Shown one piece after another: positions 23,013 through 31,469 of a DNA stretch of 39,119 nucleotides. The notes under the pieces were generated by a model. The model did no database searches, was not told the DNA's origin, and was given only the letters and a program-made list of their open reading frames with translations. A program made the position numbers and the translations under genes. Position 1 is the stretch's first letter. Each line of letters begins with the position of its first letter. The DNA is from Clostridiales bacterium (GTDB taxonomy: Bacteria > Bacillota > Clostridia > Oscillospirales > Oscillospiraceae). Where the stretch lies: contig JAAYJC010000178.1 in the NCBI GenBank assembly GCA_012523085.1, forward strand, positions 1 to 39,119, read 5' to 3'.

Positions 23013-23924
23013 TTAGAACAAGCTTGTTTCGGAGTATTTCCGGCTTATTGCGTTGGCGGTAATCAGAAGCGTCAGGTTGATGACGGAGTTGAATATCTGA
23101 ACCGCCGTACTGTAGCCGTAATCTCCCTCGATGAGTCCGCGCCGGTAAACAAATGTCATGATAACGTCGGAAACTTCATATGTAACCGGTCTGTAGAGAA
23201 GAAGGATTTTTTCCATTGCGACATTCAGGAGGTTTCCAATTGTTAAAATCAGCATGATGATGATGGTAGGTGATATACTCGGGATTGTAATGTGAAGCGT
23301 CTGCTTCCATCTTCCTGCTCCGTCGATTCTGGCCGCTTCGTAGAGTTCCTGATCAACACCCGACAACGCCGCCAGATAGATGATACTGCCGTATCCGACC
23401 ATCTGCCAGGTTCCGCTGATTACGTAAATAGGTCGGAAGAGCGGCTTATACGTCATTAAATCCCGACGTTCTACCAGACCCAGGTTGACAAGCACATCCG
23501 TTAGCGCGCCGTTGTAAGAGAAGAAATCAACGATGATTCCGCAAATAACAACAGTTGATACAAAGTACGGCATGTAGCTGATTGTCTGTACGACTTTCTT
23601 AAAATATTTGTTTTCCACTTCGTTGAGCAGAAGGGCGAGTATTATGGGTGCGGGGAAGTTGGCTATCATGGAGTACACGCTGATAACAATGGTATTGAGC
23701 AGCGTTCTTTTCAAATAATAACTTGAAAAGAAGTTCAAGAAGTTATCAATGCCTACCCATTCGCTTCCCGTTACACCCCCTCTTGCCGAATAGTTCTCAA
23801 AAGCAAGCACGATACCAGCCATTGGGATGTAGTGCCAGATAATGAAATAAATGATGACCGGTAAAGCCAGGAAATATACCGTCCTATTTCGTATCCAGTC
23901 TTTTTTGAGGTCTTTGATGCGCAT
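23013..23924 (-). CDS. Carbohydrate ABC transporter permease, MalF/LplB type
   Basis: A 303-residue membrane protein with six predicted helices, of the LplB branch of CUT1 permeases. The EAA loop is ELYEAARIDGAGRWKQTLHI. The YFLALPVIIYFIIWHYIPMAG and LAFENYSARGGVTGSEWVG segments near the N-terminus are usual for this branch. The ATG at 23924 has AAAGGAG upstream; the frame extends to 23948 without a better site. It pairs with the LplC-type permease 19 bp downstream. Sugar specificity cannot be told from the sequence. Confidence 0.92.
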   Translation of the reverse strand: MRIKDLKKDWIRNRTVYFLALPVIIYFIIWHYIPMAGIVLAFENYSARGGVTGSEWVGIDNFLNFFSSYYLKRTLLNTIVISVYSMIANFPAPIILALLLNEVENKYFKKVVQTISYMPYFVSTVVICGIIVDFFSYNGALTDVLVNLGLVERRDLMTYKPLFRPIYVISGTWQMVGYGSIIYLAALSGVDQELYEAARIDGAGRWKQTLHITIPSISPTIIIMLILTIGNLLNVAMEKILLLYRPVTYEVSDVIMTFVYRRGLIEGDYGYSTAVQIFNSVINLTLLITANAISRKYSETSLF

Positions 23925-24017
23925 ACCGTGTTCTCCTTTACCTACCATTTTCCCGAGGAATAATAGAATTGCACAGATTTATGCTAAAAGCACATATTAG
24001 TGCCTTGCATATTGTTG

Positions 24018-24045
24018 ATTATAACACAGATCATTCAAATATCAA
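24018..24045 (-). promoter_or_regulatory. Promoter of the CUT1 permease pair
   Basis: Minus-strand TTGATA (24040-24045) and TATAAT (24018-24023), spacer 16 bp. A leader of about 85 nt follows to the first permease gene. Confidence 0.65.
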
Positions 24046-24302
24046 GACAAAGATTATTTATTTTTTATTTTCTTTGGTCATTTCGGCCTCGCCCGCAAGC
24101 TGCACGTACATATGTTACGAATCTATTTCGATAGTATTTCCATTCTAATAATATGTGCATTCTGACTACGAATGCATGTGTTTCCGTTATAAAATTGGTC
24201 AAGTCATTATATATACGGTTTTTGCATAGACCGGCGAAATTTACTTTTCCAAACGCCGAAGAGCGCGCAAAGCGCCGCCGATGATGTGTGACGCAAGTGT
24301 CA
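24046..24302. other. Intergenic stretch between divergent units
   Basis: AT-rich, with no convincing gene on either strand. It holds several ATATGT/ACATAT words and a GCGCGCAAAGCGC patch near 24262-24275, but no clear terminator or RNA gene. Confidence 0.4.
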
Positions 24303-24333
24303 AGCATATCAGACAAGTCTTCCGCTATATACT
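24303..24333 (+). promoter_or_regulatory. Possible sigma-E-like promoter of the SpoVB-type gene
   Basis: AGCATATC (24303-24310) and TATATACT (24326-24333) with a 15-bp spacer loosely fit sigma-E spacing and base preference. Weak on its own; it is offered because spoVB of B. subtilis is a sigma-E gene. Confidence 0.3.
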
Positions 24334-24374
24334 CTTTAGTGGATAAGCACGCATCCCAATGCGGAGGAACAAGA

Positions 24375-25886
24375 ATGAGAAAGCATCTGGTTTACAACAC
24401 CATTCTGCTGACCGCTGTATCGATTTACATGAGATCGGTCAGCCTAGTTTTTCAGGTATATGTGTCAAATGCAATCGGAGCGTCCGGAATCGGACTGTTT
24501 ACGCTGATCTTGTCCGTTCAGGCGCTTGCGGTTACACTGGCGACCTCGGGAATCCGTTATGCCGTTACCAGACTTGTAGCGGAAGAACTCGGTTTAAACA
24601 GGCATGGCGGTGTCGGGGTGGTCATGAAGCGCTCGTTTGCTTATGCGGCTATATTCAGCATGTTGGCAATGGCATTGCTCTATTTTGGCGCAAACCGCAT
24701 CGGTTCTGACTGGGTGGGAGACGAAAGGACTGTCTTATCTCTGAAAATCCTCGCTTTCGGGCTTCCCTTTTTATCTTTGTGCTCTGTGATGAGCGGATAT
24801 TTTACAGCCGTGCAGAAGCTGTCGAAATATGCTGCCGTGCAGGTTTTTGAGCAGCTTTGCATGATCGGCTGCATCATTGTGCTCATTCCGAAAATTCCCG
24901 AGGGCAGAATTGACCTTTCCTGCGCCGCCCTGGTGCTCGGCGCCGCCGTTGCGGACGCTGCCGCTTTTTTGTTCAGCCTCGTCCTTTATCTGCTGGACAG
25001 GCGGCGTTACAAGCGTGCTTTTAAAAAGCTGGCGGGTGTAACCGGGAGGCTTCTGCGCATGGCATCCCCTCTGGCGCTCACCGCGTATGCGCGCGTATCG
25101 CTATCTACGCTGCAGCACCTGCTGGTTCCGAGCGGACTGAAAAGATCCGGTATCTCTGCCGATGCCGCCCTTTCCTCCTACGGGGTAATTCAGGGCATGG
25201 TTTTTCCCATGCTGTTTTTCCCTTCCGCCTTTTTTTTGTCCGTTTCCGAACTGATGATTCCGGAGCTTACCGAAGCGCAGGTATCCGGAAACAAACCGAA
25301 AATGGATATGATCGTCAACAGGATACTGCGCATCTGTATCTCCTTTTCAATCGCCTCGGCAGGGCTTTTGTTTATGTTCGGAGATGAGCTCGGTTCGGCG
25401 CTGTATTCGACCGCGGACGCGGGAAAATACATAAAGATACTGGCTCCGCTCGTTGTGGTTATGTATCTGGACACGGTAACAGACGGCATGCTCAAGGGCT
25501 TGGGACAACAGCTTTACTCGATGGGCATAAACATCATGGACGCTTTTATCAGCGTTGTGCTTGTCTATTTTCTGCTGCCGGTCTGGGCAATCAAGGCTTA
25601 TCTCTTCATCATCTTTATAACCGAGGCTTTTAATTTTATGCTAAGTATCCTGAGGCTTGCCCGTGTTGTTGCGGTGACGATTAAATTATCTGATTTTGTA
25701 AAGCCATTGATCTTCATTTTGACTTCGGCAAACCTTTCCATACTGCTGCTCCGGTTAATCGGGCTTCCTCTTTCCGGGAATGTGCTTTCCGCTTCTTTGC
25801 ATATCGCCCTATCCGCTTTGTTTTACCTGTCATTTTCCCGGCTGCTCTGTCCCGCTTCGGCCGGATTTAACCCAGTCATCCGATAG
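24375..25886 (+). CDS. spoVB: SpoVB-like lipid flippase (MOP superfamily)
   Basis: A 503-residue polytopic membrane protein with about 12-14 helices, of the MATE/MOP polysaccharide-exporter superfamily. SIYMRSVSLVFQVYVSNAIGASGIGLF at the N-terminus and ATSGIRYAVTRLVAEE are close to the SpoVB/MurJ-like family in clostridia, as is GYFTAVQKLSKYAAVQVFEQ. SpoVB proteins are needed for spore cortex synthesis, probably by moving lipid-linked precursors; paralogues act in other envelope pathways, so the sporulation role is likely but not certain. The ATG at 24375 has GGAGGAAC upstream; the open frame extends upstream without a ribosome binding site. It stands alone, followed by the repeat-derived terminator at 25925-25946. 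Confidence 0.82.
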   Translation: MRKHLVYNTILLTAVSIYMRSVSLVFQVYVSNAIGASGIGLFTLILSVQALAVTLATSGIRYAVTRLVAEELGLNRHGGVGVVMKRSFAYAAIFSMLAMALLYFGANRIGSDWVGDERTVLSLKILAFGLPFLSLCSVMSGYFTAVQKLSKYAAVQVFEQLCMIGCIIVLIPKIPEGRIDLSCAALVLGAAVADAAAFLFSLVLYLLDRRRYKRAFKKLAGVTGRLLRMASPLALTAYARVSLSTLQHLLVPSGLKRSGISADAALSSYGVIQGMVFPMLFFPSAFFLSVSELMIPELTEAQVSGNKPKMDMIVNRILRICISFSIASAGLLFMFGDELGSALYSTADAGKYIKILAPLVVVMYLDTVTDGMLKGLGQQLYSMGINIMDAFISVVLVYFLLPVWAIKAYLFIIFITEAFNFMLSILRLARVVAVTIKLSDFVKPLIFILTSANLSILLLRLIGLPLSGNVLSASLHIALSALFYLSFSRLLCPASAGFNPVIR

Positions 25887-25922
25887 TTTGTCTGTCATGC
25901 AGATTGTGGTATAATAATGTCC

Positions 25923-25984
25923 AAAGAGCAAAAACTGCTCTTTTTGACAGCAAAACAAGCCTGTTTTGCCGTTTCAGACGCATT
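25923..25984 (-). repeat. 62-bp interspersed repeat, copy 2
   Basis: Reverse complement of 3579-3640 with one mismatch in 62 bases. In this orientation AGAGCA/TGCTCT followed by TTTTT (25925-25946) can act as the terminator of the SpoVB-type gene. Confidence 0.85.
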
Positions 25985-26001
25985 GATTGTCTGCCTGAAT
26001 A

Positions 26002-26054
26002 AACAATTCAAAAACGCAACAACCGCAATGCTTTGACAGCGTTTTTGAATTGTT
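26002..26054. repeat. 16-bp perfect inverted repeat
   Basis: AACAATTCAAAAACGC (26002-26017) and GCGTTTTTGAATTGTT (26039-26054) with a 21-nt loop, and a weaker outer GCCTG/CAGGC pairing at 25993-26062. It lies between the 62-bp repeat and the polA promoter. Confidence 0.8.
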
Positions 26055-26089
26055 CAGCAGGCATTATAATACCTGATATACGGTTTTTA

Positions 26090-26117
26090 TTGAATATTAT
26101 TCTGAATACATTATAAT
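26090..26117 (+). promoter_or_regulatory. Promoter of polA
   Basis: TTGAAT (26090-26095) and TATAAT (26112-26117), spacer 16 bp, about 45 bp upstream of the polA start. Confidence 0.6.
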
Positions 26118-26170
26118 ATAAGCATTCTATACACTAAGGCATACAAATGACAGGCATCGGAGGAAACGCG

Positions 26171-28795
26171 ATGAAGCTGATGGTACTGGACGGAAACAGC
26201 ATATTCAACCGTGCATTTTACGGCATAAGGCTCTTATCGACATCAGACGGGCTTTATACCAACGCGGTTTACGGATTTATCATGATTTTGCAAAAACTGC
26301 TGGCGGACGATTCTCCGGATGCGTTGTGCGTAACCTTTGATCTCAAGGGCCCGACGTTCCGGCACGATATGTATGACGGCTACAAAGCCAAACGCAAGGG
26401 CATGCCCGAGGAGCTTGCCGTTCAGCTTCCGTATCTCAAGCAGGTGCTTACGGCAATGAATATCCGGTTCTATGAGCAAGACGGCTATGAGGCCGACGAT
26501 CTGATTGGCACGATCTCCTCCGTTAGCGCAAACCTCGGCTGGGAATGCGTGATCGTAACCGGCGATAAGGACAGCCTCCAGCTGATCGCCCAAAACGTGC
26601 GCGTCAAGCTCGTGTCGACACGGGGCGGCAAAACAGACTCCACTGAATACGATGAAGCCGCATTTTTTGCCGAATACGGTTTTCCTCCGGTTAATCTCAT
26701 TGACCTCAAAGCTCTGATGGGTGACAGCTCCGACAACATACCGGGTGTCGCCGGGATCGGGGAAAAGACGGCTTCCGAGCTGATCCGCCGTTTTGGCACG
26801 CTCGAGCAGGTTTATCAGAATCTGGATTCTCCGGATTTAAGACCTCAGGTACGCAAAAAACTTGAAAATGGCCGGGAGTCGGCCTTGATGTCCTATCAGC
26901 TGGCGCAGATCGACCAAAAAGCGCCCTTGCGCTTTGAACCCGGGCAAAACCGTCTGACCCCGCCGGACAACGATGCGCTCTACAAGCTCTTTACCCGTTT
27001 GGAATTTCATAAACTGATCGAGAAGTTTTCGCTCAGCGCTGCCGAAGACGAGGTTTCGGGGGATTTACCGCCAACACTTTCCTGGAACGACTCTGCCGAT
27101 AGCGGAGATATTCTGTCTTTTTGCGAAAGCGCGCCTTTTGTCTCCTTTGTTATGACTCGGAGCATGCAGGCCATCGCCGTGACCGACGGCAACCGGGGCT
27201 ATTTTACCTCGTCGACATCGCTCGGTCCCGAAAAATACGATGAATTCTTAACCGGCTTCTTCTCACCCGGCATAAAAAAGATTTCACACAACATTAAATC
27301 CCTGATGACTTCTCTTTTGTCCATGAAAATGGATTACGGCGGCTTTATCTTCGATACCGCGCTTGCCGCTTATCTGATGAACCCGAATGAAAGCGGCTAT
27401 ACACTACCCAAAGCAGCGGCCACTTTTCTCGGCGTAAATCTGCCCGAGGCTTTGTATGACCAGGGCCCCTCCGGTCTTCTCGGCTTGGAAAATGAAGCGA
27501 TTGATGCGCTCAAATCGCACGCGCACGCTGTTTCTGATATTTATAAAAGCGCGGAACCCGCTTTAAAGGAAAAGGGAATGGACAGGTTGTTTTGCGACAT
27601 AGAGCTGCCGCTTTGCTCGGTCCTTGCGCATATGGAGCATATCGGTTTTCTCGTCGACAAAGAGCAACTCATCGCTTTCGGAAAAATGCTGGGGGATAAT
27701 ATTCAGTTGCTGCAAAAGGACATCTTCTCTCACGCGGGCACCGAGTTTAACATTAACTCAACAAAGCAGCTTGGCGAGATCTTGTTTGAAAAACTGATGC
27801 TACCGTCTTTTTCAAAAACCAAAACGGGTTATTCCACAAACATCGACGTGCTTGAAAAGCTCAGGGGCAAGCATCCGATCATCGAAAGCCTGATTGCATT
27901 CAGGAAGCTGACAAAGCTCAAAAGCACGTATGCGGACGGACTGAGCAAGGTCATATCCCCCGACGGACGCATTCACACCTCTTTTCATATGACCGCCACC
28001 GCGACCGGCCGTCTGTCCTCCACGGAACCGAATCTTCAGAATATACCGGTTCGGACGGAGCTCGGCGGAGAACTGCGCAAAATGTTTATCGCAGGTGACG
28101 GAATGATTCTGGTGGATGCCGATTATTCGCAGATTGAGCTGCGGATCCTTGCCCACATTTCCGGGGATACCGCGATGGCGGCGGCATTTGAGACCGGCGA
28201 GGACATTCATCGCGTAACGGCCTCCCAAGTATTCGGCGTTCCTTTGGGCGAAGTAACCTCTCTCCAGCGAAACAGGGCCAAGGCCGTCAACTTCGGAATC
28301 GTTTACGGCATCTCCGATTTTTCGCTTGCGCAGGACATCAATGTCAGTAAAGCGGAAGCAAAGCATTACATTGAAAGCTACCTTGAAAAATACAGCGGCG
28401 TTCGCCAATATATGCACGATATCGTGGAGCAGGCGAAAAGAGACGGTTATGTCACCACGATTTTCGGCCGAAGAAGGTATCTGCCGGAGCTGAAATCCTC
28501 CAATTACAACATCCGATCCTTTGGCGAGCGTGTCGCGCTGAACATGCCGATTCAAGGGTCCGCGGCGGATATCATCAAGCTCGCGATGGTCAATGTCGAT
28601 AACCGGTTTCGTCAAGAAGGGCTATCTGCCCGCTTGCTTCTTCAGGTTCACGATGAGCTCATCGCGCAGGCCCCCGTTTCCGAGGCGGAGGCCGCCTGTA
28701 CCATCTTGACCGGGGAAATGGAAAATGCGGTCACTTTGTCGGTTCCGCTCATCGCGGAAGCGCATTTCGGAAAAAGCTGGTATGATGCCAAATAG
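26171..28795 (+). CDS. polA: DNA polymerase I, proofreading site degenerate
   Basis: An 874-residue family A polymerase for repair and Okazaki fragment processing. The 5'-3' exonuclease domain fills about residues 1-290 (MVLDGNSIFNRAFYG, YEADDLIGT, VTGDKDSLQL, LMGDSSDNIPGVAGIGEKTA). The middle 3'-5' exonuclease-like domain lacks the acidic residues expected in DxE and NxxxD motifs: the first position reads FVSFVMTRS and the second SHNIKSLM, so proofreading is probably absent, as in Taq and many Firmicutes enzymes. The polymerase domain has motif A DADYSQIELR (Asp649, Asp651), motif B RNRAKAVNFGIVYG and motif C VHDE (826-829). The ATG at 26171 has GGAGG seven bases upstream. Confidence 0.97.
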   Translation: MKLMVLDGNSIFNRAFYGIRLLSTSDGLYTNAVYGFIMILQKLLADDSPDALCVTFDLKGPTFRHDMYDGYKAKRKGMPEELAVQLPYLKQVLTAMNIRFYEQDGYEADDLIGTISSVSANLGWECVIVTGDKDSLQLIAQNVRVKLVSTRGGKTDSTEYDEAAFFAEYGFPPVNLIDLKALMGDSSDNIPGVAGIGEKTASELIRRFGTLEQVYQNLDSPDLRPQVRKKLENGRESALMSYQLAQIDQKAPLRFEPGQNRLTPPDNDALYKLFTRLEFHKLIEKFSLSAAEDEVSGDLPPTLSWNDSADSGDILSFCESAPFVSFVMTRSMQAIAVTDGNRGYFTSSTSLGPEKYDEFLTGFFSPGIKKISHNIKSLMTSLLSMKMDYGGFIFDTALAAYLMNPNESGYTLPKAAATFLGVNLPEALYDQGPSGLLGLENEAIDALKSHAHAVSDIYKSAEPALKEKGMDRLFCDIELPLCSVLAHMEHIGFLVDKEQLIAFGKMLGDNIQLLQKDIFSHAGTEFNINSTKQLGEILFEKLMLPSFSKTKTGYSTNIDVLEKLRGKHPIIESLIAFRKLTKLKSTYADGLSKVISPDGRIHTSFHMTATATGRLSSTEPNLQNIPVRTELGGELRKMFIAGDGMILVDADYSQIELRILAHISGDTAMAAAFETGEDIHRVTASQVFGVPLGEVTSLQRNRAKAVNFGIVYGISDFSLAQDINVSKAEAKHYIESYLEKYSGVRQYMHDIVEQAKRDGYVTTIFGRRRYLPELKSSNYNIRSFGERVALNMPIQGSAADIIKLAMVNVDNRFRQEGLSARLLLQVHDELIAQAPVSEAEAACTILTGEMENAVTLSVPLIAEAHFGKSWYDAK

Positions 28796-28849
28796 CCGCC
28801 TAAGCGCTCGGCCATGCCGCTCATCCCTATAGAAAGGAATCAGTGTGTG

Positions 28850-29287
28850 ATGAATAACAAGCCTGTCGTTTTCGTTTGTACCGGCAACACCTGCCGCAGT
28901 CCGATGGCTGAGGGCATTTTTAACGCTGCGGCCGCCGGGCTCGGCATATCGGCCGTTTCCTGCGGCATTTCGGTCATAAACGCGATGCCCGCCGCCGATA
29001 ATGCCATAAAAGCTGCGCTTAAATACGGCGCGGATCTGTCCGCTCACCGCTCGAAACCCGTGCACGAAAAACTGCTTAAAAATGCGTCCGGCATCTATTG
29101 CATGACCGCCGGGCACCGCGCCGCGCTCATCTCTCTTTATCCCGGGTATGCCCATCTGATTAAGACAATCGGAGACTGCGATATCGAAGATCCTTTCGGC
29201 GGCTCCCTTGCCGAATATGAAAGGGCGGCCGCCCGGATACACGGATATCTGACGAAGCTGATCGAAGAATACAGGACAAATACATGA
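28850..29287 (+). CDS. Low-molecular-weight protein-tyrosine/arginine phosphatase family
   Basis: A 145-residue protein of the LMW-PTP family. The phosphate loop CTGNTCRS occupies residues 10-17 with Cys10 as nucleophile and Arg16 binding phosphate; the general-acid Asp lies in DIEDPFGGS. The extra Cys15 in the loop is shared with the YwlE-type bacterial protein-arginine phosphatases, and CTGNTCRSPMAEGI is the wording seen in that branch, so arginine phosphatase activity is quite possible. The start is ATG at 28850 with AAAGGA upstream. It lies between polA and rimI, overlapping rimI by four bases (ATGA), so it is co-translated with rimI and tsaD. Confidence 0.88.
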   Translation: MNNKPVVFVCTGNTCRSPMAEGIFNAAAAGLGISAVSCGISVINAMPAADNAIKAALKYGADLSAHRSKPVHEKLLKNASGIYCMTAGHRAALISLYPGYAHLIKTIGDCDIEDPFGGSLAEYERAAARIHGYLTKLIEEYRTNT

Positions 29288-29739
29288 TTATTACCGCCAT
29301 GAAACCCTCGGACATCGGACAGGCCGTCATGCTGGAACGCCTATGCTTCAGTGTGCCGTGGTCGGAAGACATGTTCGTTTCCGAGCTGAACAATCCGGCC
29401 TGCAGCTATTATGCCGCCTGCGATAACGGCAGGCTCATCGGATTTTCCGGAATGCTTGCCGTTCTTGACGAAGGGAATGTCTTAAATATAGCGGTACACC
29501 CCATGTATCGCCGGCAGGGCGTTGGCCGCGCGCTACTGGAAACTCTGGTGAAAAAAGCCGCCTCGCTGCATCTCGCCTTCCTTACGCTGGAGGTGCGGGA
29601 GAGCAACAAATCGGCCATTTCGCTGTATGAGAAATTCGGCTTTTCTCGCGTCGGATTAAGACGCGGCTATTATGAGCGTCCGAAAGAGGACGCCGTTTTA
29701 ATGACACTTTATTTTAAACAGGGGAGAACCGGTTCATGA
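29284..29739 (+). CDS. rimI: Ribosomal protein S18-alanine N-acetyltransferase
   Basis: A 151-residue GNAT acetyltransferase. It has the acetyl-CoA loop in RRQGVGRALLETLV, the preceding strand NVLNIAVHPMYR, and the RimI-typical end SLYEKFGFSRVGLRRGYYERPKEDAVLM. RimI acetylates the N-terminus of ribosomal protein S18 in E. coli; the substrate here is inferred from family and from its place next to tsaD. It overlaps the phosphatase gene by ATGA and overlaps tsaD by four bases, so the three genes form a coupled unit. Confidence 0.92.
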   Translation: MIITAMKPSDIGQAVMLERLCFSVPWSEDMFVSELNNPACSYYAACDNGRLIGFSGMLAVLDEGNVLNIAVHPMYRRQGVGRALLETLVKKAASLHLAFLTLEVRESNKSAISLYEKFGFSRVGLRRGYYERPKEDAVLMTLYFKQGRTGS

Positions 29740-30767
29740 TTATTCTTTCCGTCGAATCCTCCTGTGATGAAACAGCCGTTGCGCTGACCGAAGACGGCAG
29801 GCGCATACTGGCTGATGAAATTCATTCACAGGTTGATGTGCATAAAATTTACGGCGGCGTCGTACCCGAGCTTGCTTCAAGGCGCCATATTGAAGTGATC
29901 TCAGCGCTTGCTGATTCGGCTTTGAATAAAGCCGGACTAATAAAACAACAAATTGACGCCGTAGCGGTAACATTCGCTCCGGGGCTCATCGGCTCTTTGC
30001 TGGTTGGCGTCAACTTCGCCAAATCCGTCGCGCTCGCCTTAAGAATTCCTTTGATTCCGGTCCATCATATCCGCGGGCATATTGCGGCAAATTACATCGC
30101 CTACCCAGAGCTTGCGCCTCCGTTTCTGGCTTTGGTCGTATCCGGCGGACACAGCCTTTTGATAGATGTGCGCGATTATACGGATATGAGCATTCTCGGC
30201 TCCACGCGTGACGATGCGGCCGGGGAATGCTTTGATAAGGCGGCAAGAGCGCTTGGTCTGGGTTATCCGGGCGGTCCCGCAATCGACAATCTGGCGCGCG
30301 GGGGTGACGAAACGAAGTATGCCCTTCCTAGGGCTAAACTGCAGGGTAGTCCATTTGATATGTCCTTTTCCGGTCTTAAGACCGCTGTAATCAATTTAAT
30401 CCATAACGCAAAGCAAACAAACACACCTCTGGACTGCGCGTCCTTGGCGGCCTCTCTTTGCGCGGCCATCAGCGATACGCTGGTTCCCCGCGTCATTTCG
30501 GCGGCGCAGAGCGCGGGCTATGCGAAAATCAGCTGTTCCGGCGGCGTCGCGGCAAATTCGGTCATCAGAAAGGCGCTTCTGGCTGCATCAAAAGAGCATA
30601 ATCTTTCCTGCTACCTTGCCCCGCTGAGCCTTTGCTCGGACAATGCCGCAATGATTGGCTGTCAGGGCTTTTACGAATATATGGCACATGTCAAAAATGG
30701 CTCCGCTCTTGCCGACTCCGATCTAAACGCCTATGCCACGATGCCCGCAGATTCTCTGATCTTCTGA
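29736..30767 (+). CDS. tsaD: tRNA N6-adenosine threonylcarbamoyltransferase subunit TsaD
   Basis: A 343-residue member of the TsaD/Kae1/Gcp family, which transfers the threonylcarbamoyl group to A37 of ANN-decoding tRNAs. The ASKHA-fold opening LSVESSCDETAVALTEDG, the metal-binding His111 and His115 in HHIRGHIAAN, VVSGGHSLL, DDAAGECFDKAARALGLGYPGG and SGGVAANSVIRK are all present, as is the final CSDNAAMIG. Length is normal. The partners TsaB and TsaE are not in this window, although in many Firmicutes they lie directly upstream of rimI; here polA and a phosphatase take that place. Confidence 0.97.
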   Translation: MIILSVESSCDETAVALTEDGRRILADEIHSQVDVHKIYGGVVPELASRRHIEVISALADSALNKAGLIKQQIDAVAVTFAPGLIGSLLVGVNFAKSVALALRIPLIPVHHIRGHIAANYIAYPELAPPFLALVVSGGHSLLIDVRDYTDMSILGSTRDDAAGECFDKAARALGLGYPGGPAIDNLARGGDETKYALPRAKLQGSPFDMSFSGLKTAVINLIHNAKQTNTPLDCASLAASLCAAISDTLVPRVISAAQSAGYAKISCSGGVAANSVIRKALLAASKEHNLSCYLAPLSLCSDNAAMIGCQGFYEYMAHVKNGSALADSDLNAYATMPADSLIF

Positions 30768-30969
30768 TGCGCTTCCCTTCAGGATGGCAAAAAGCCCGCT
30801 TTATTGTCCGCCTCACCCCCTTATTCTGACGGCGTTGCTTAAACATGGATATGATCGGCATTATGTCTACTTCCCGCATTATTTTCCCGAGCAGGAAAAC
30901 CAAATTGCGTTGGCCGCCCATATTTTCCCATTTATCAAGTTAACACCTGTTTTTTCGCGGTTATATCGG

Positions 30970-30999
30970 TGTGCATAACTCTGTGGATAATGTGCATAA
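30970..30999 (-). promoter_or_regulatory. Cluster of three DnaA-box matches
   Basis: On the minus strand three 9-mers fit TTATNCACA exactly: 30970-30978 (TTATGCACA), 30982-30990 (TTATCCACA) and 30991-30999 (TTATGCACA). All have the same orientation. The outer two belong to a 12-bp direct repeat GTGCATAACTCT. Confidence 0.6.
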
Positions 31000-31226
31000 C
31001 TCTTTGTATACAAAATTCTGTAACAAATTACGTAAACCGACGGCGTAACCCCGGGTGACCGAAATAACCCGCATAAATCCAATTATTCGGTGAAATGAGC
31101 CCGATTTCTGTTTCGGTAAAAAGAACATGTTCGATGACAGGGTTTCACAAATTCTCCCTGAAATACACCAATTCTGCACGGCATTTCCAGAGCTTCTATC
31201 CGACATTATACATATAGTAATCATCC

Positions 31227-31275
31227 GTCGGCGCACAAAACGCCGACAGCGAAAAGCCGGCGTTCGCCGGCTTTT
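31227..31275 (+). terminator. Two tandem hairpins, the second a strong terminator
   Basis: GTCGGCG/CGCCGAC (31227-31247) is followed by AAAAGCCGGCG/CGCCGGCTTTT (31252-31262 and 31265-31275) ending in TTTTCTTTT. The second can work on both strands. Confidence 0.8.
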
Positions 31276-31340
31276 CTTTTGCCTATGCTTTCCCTTGTTT
31301 CAATATATTCTCATTAGACAAATATAGCGGTAAACGGTAT

Positions 31341-31383
31341 CATAATACTGTTCTCCGATTAAGTTGGAAAACGGTATTATGGC
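31341..31383. repeat. Interspersed palindromic repeat, copy B
   Basis: CATAATAC (31341-31348) and GTATTATG (31374-31381) flank TGTTCTCCGATTAAGTTGGAAAAC, sharing its core with the elements at 10869-10902 and 6970-6992. It lies about 90 bp upstream of oppB. Confidence 0.6.
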
Positions 31384-31469
31384 CATGCGGGCCTTTAAAA
31401 TATAGTTACGCCGGCGTTGCGCCCGTCTAAAAGCGGCCGCGGCTTGCCGGCAGTTACGGAGAAATGTCC

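Larger units (their letters stand above)
30768..31469. other. 700-bp intergenic region with DnaA-box cluster and two hairpins
   Basis: No credible gene on either strand. It holds three DnaA-box matches (30970-30999), an AT-rich patch after them (about 31001-31035), the hairpins at 31227-31247 and 31252-31275, and repeat copy B at 31341-31383. The remainder appears featureless. Confidence 0.55.

Noticed and set aside
27812-28615. 267-codon minus-strand open frame within polA
   Set aside because: Antisense to the polymerase domain; explained by codon bias.
30691-30921. Minus-strand frame with FCHPEGKRIRRSENLRASW at the end of tsaD
   Set aside because: Overlaps the tsaD 3' end and has no start site; a false translation often seen over intergenic sequence.
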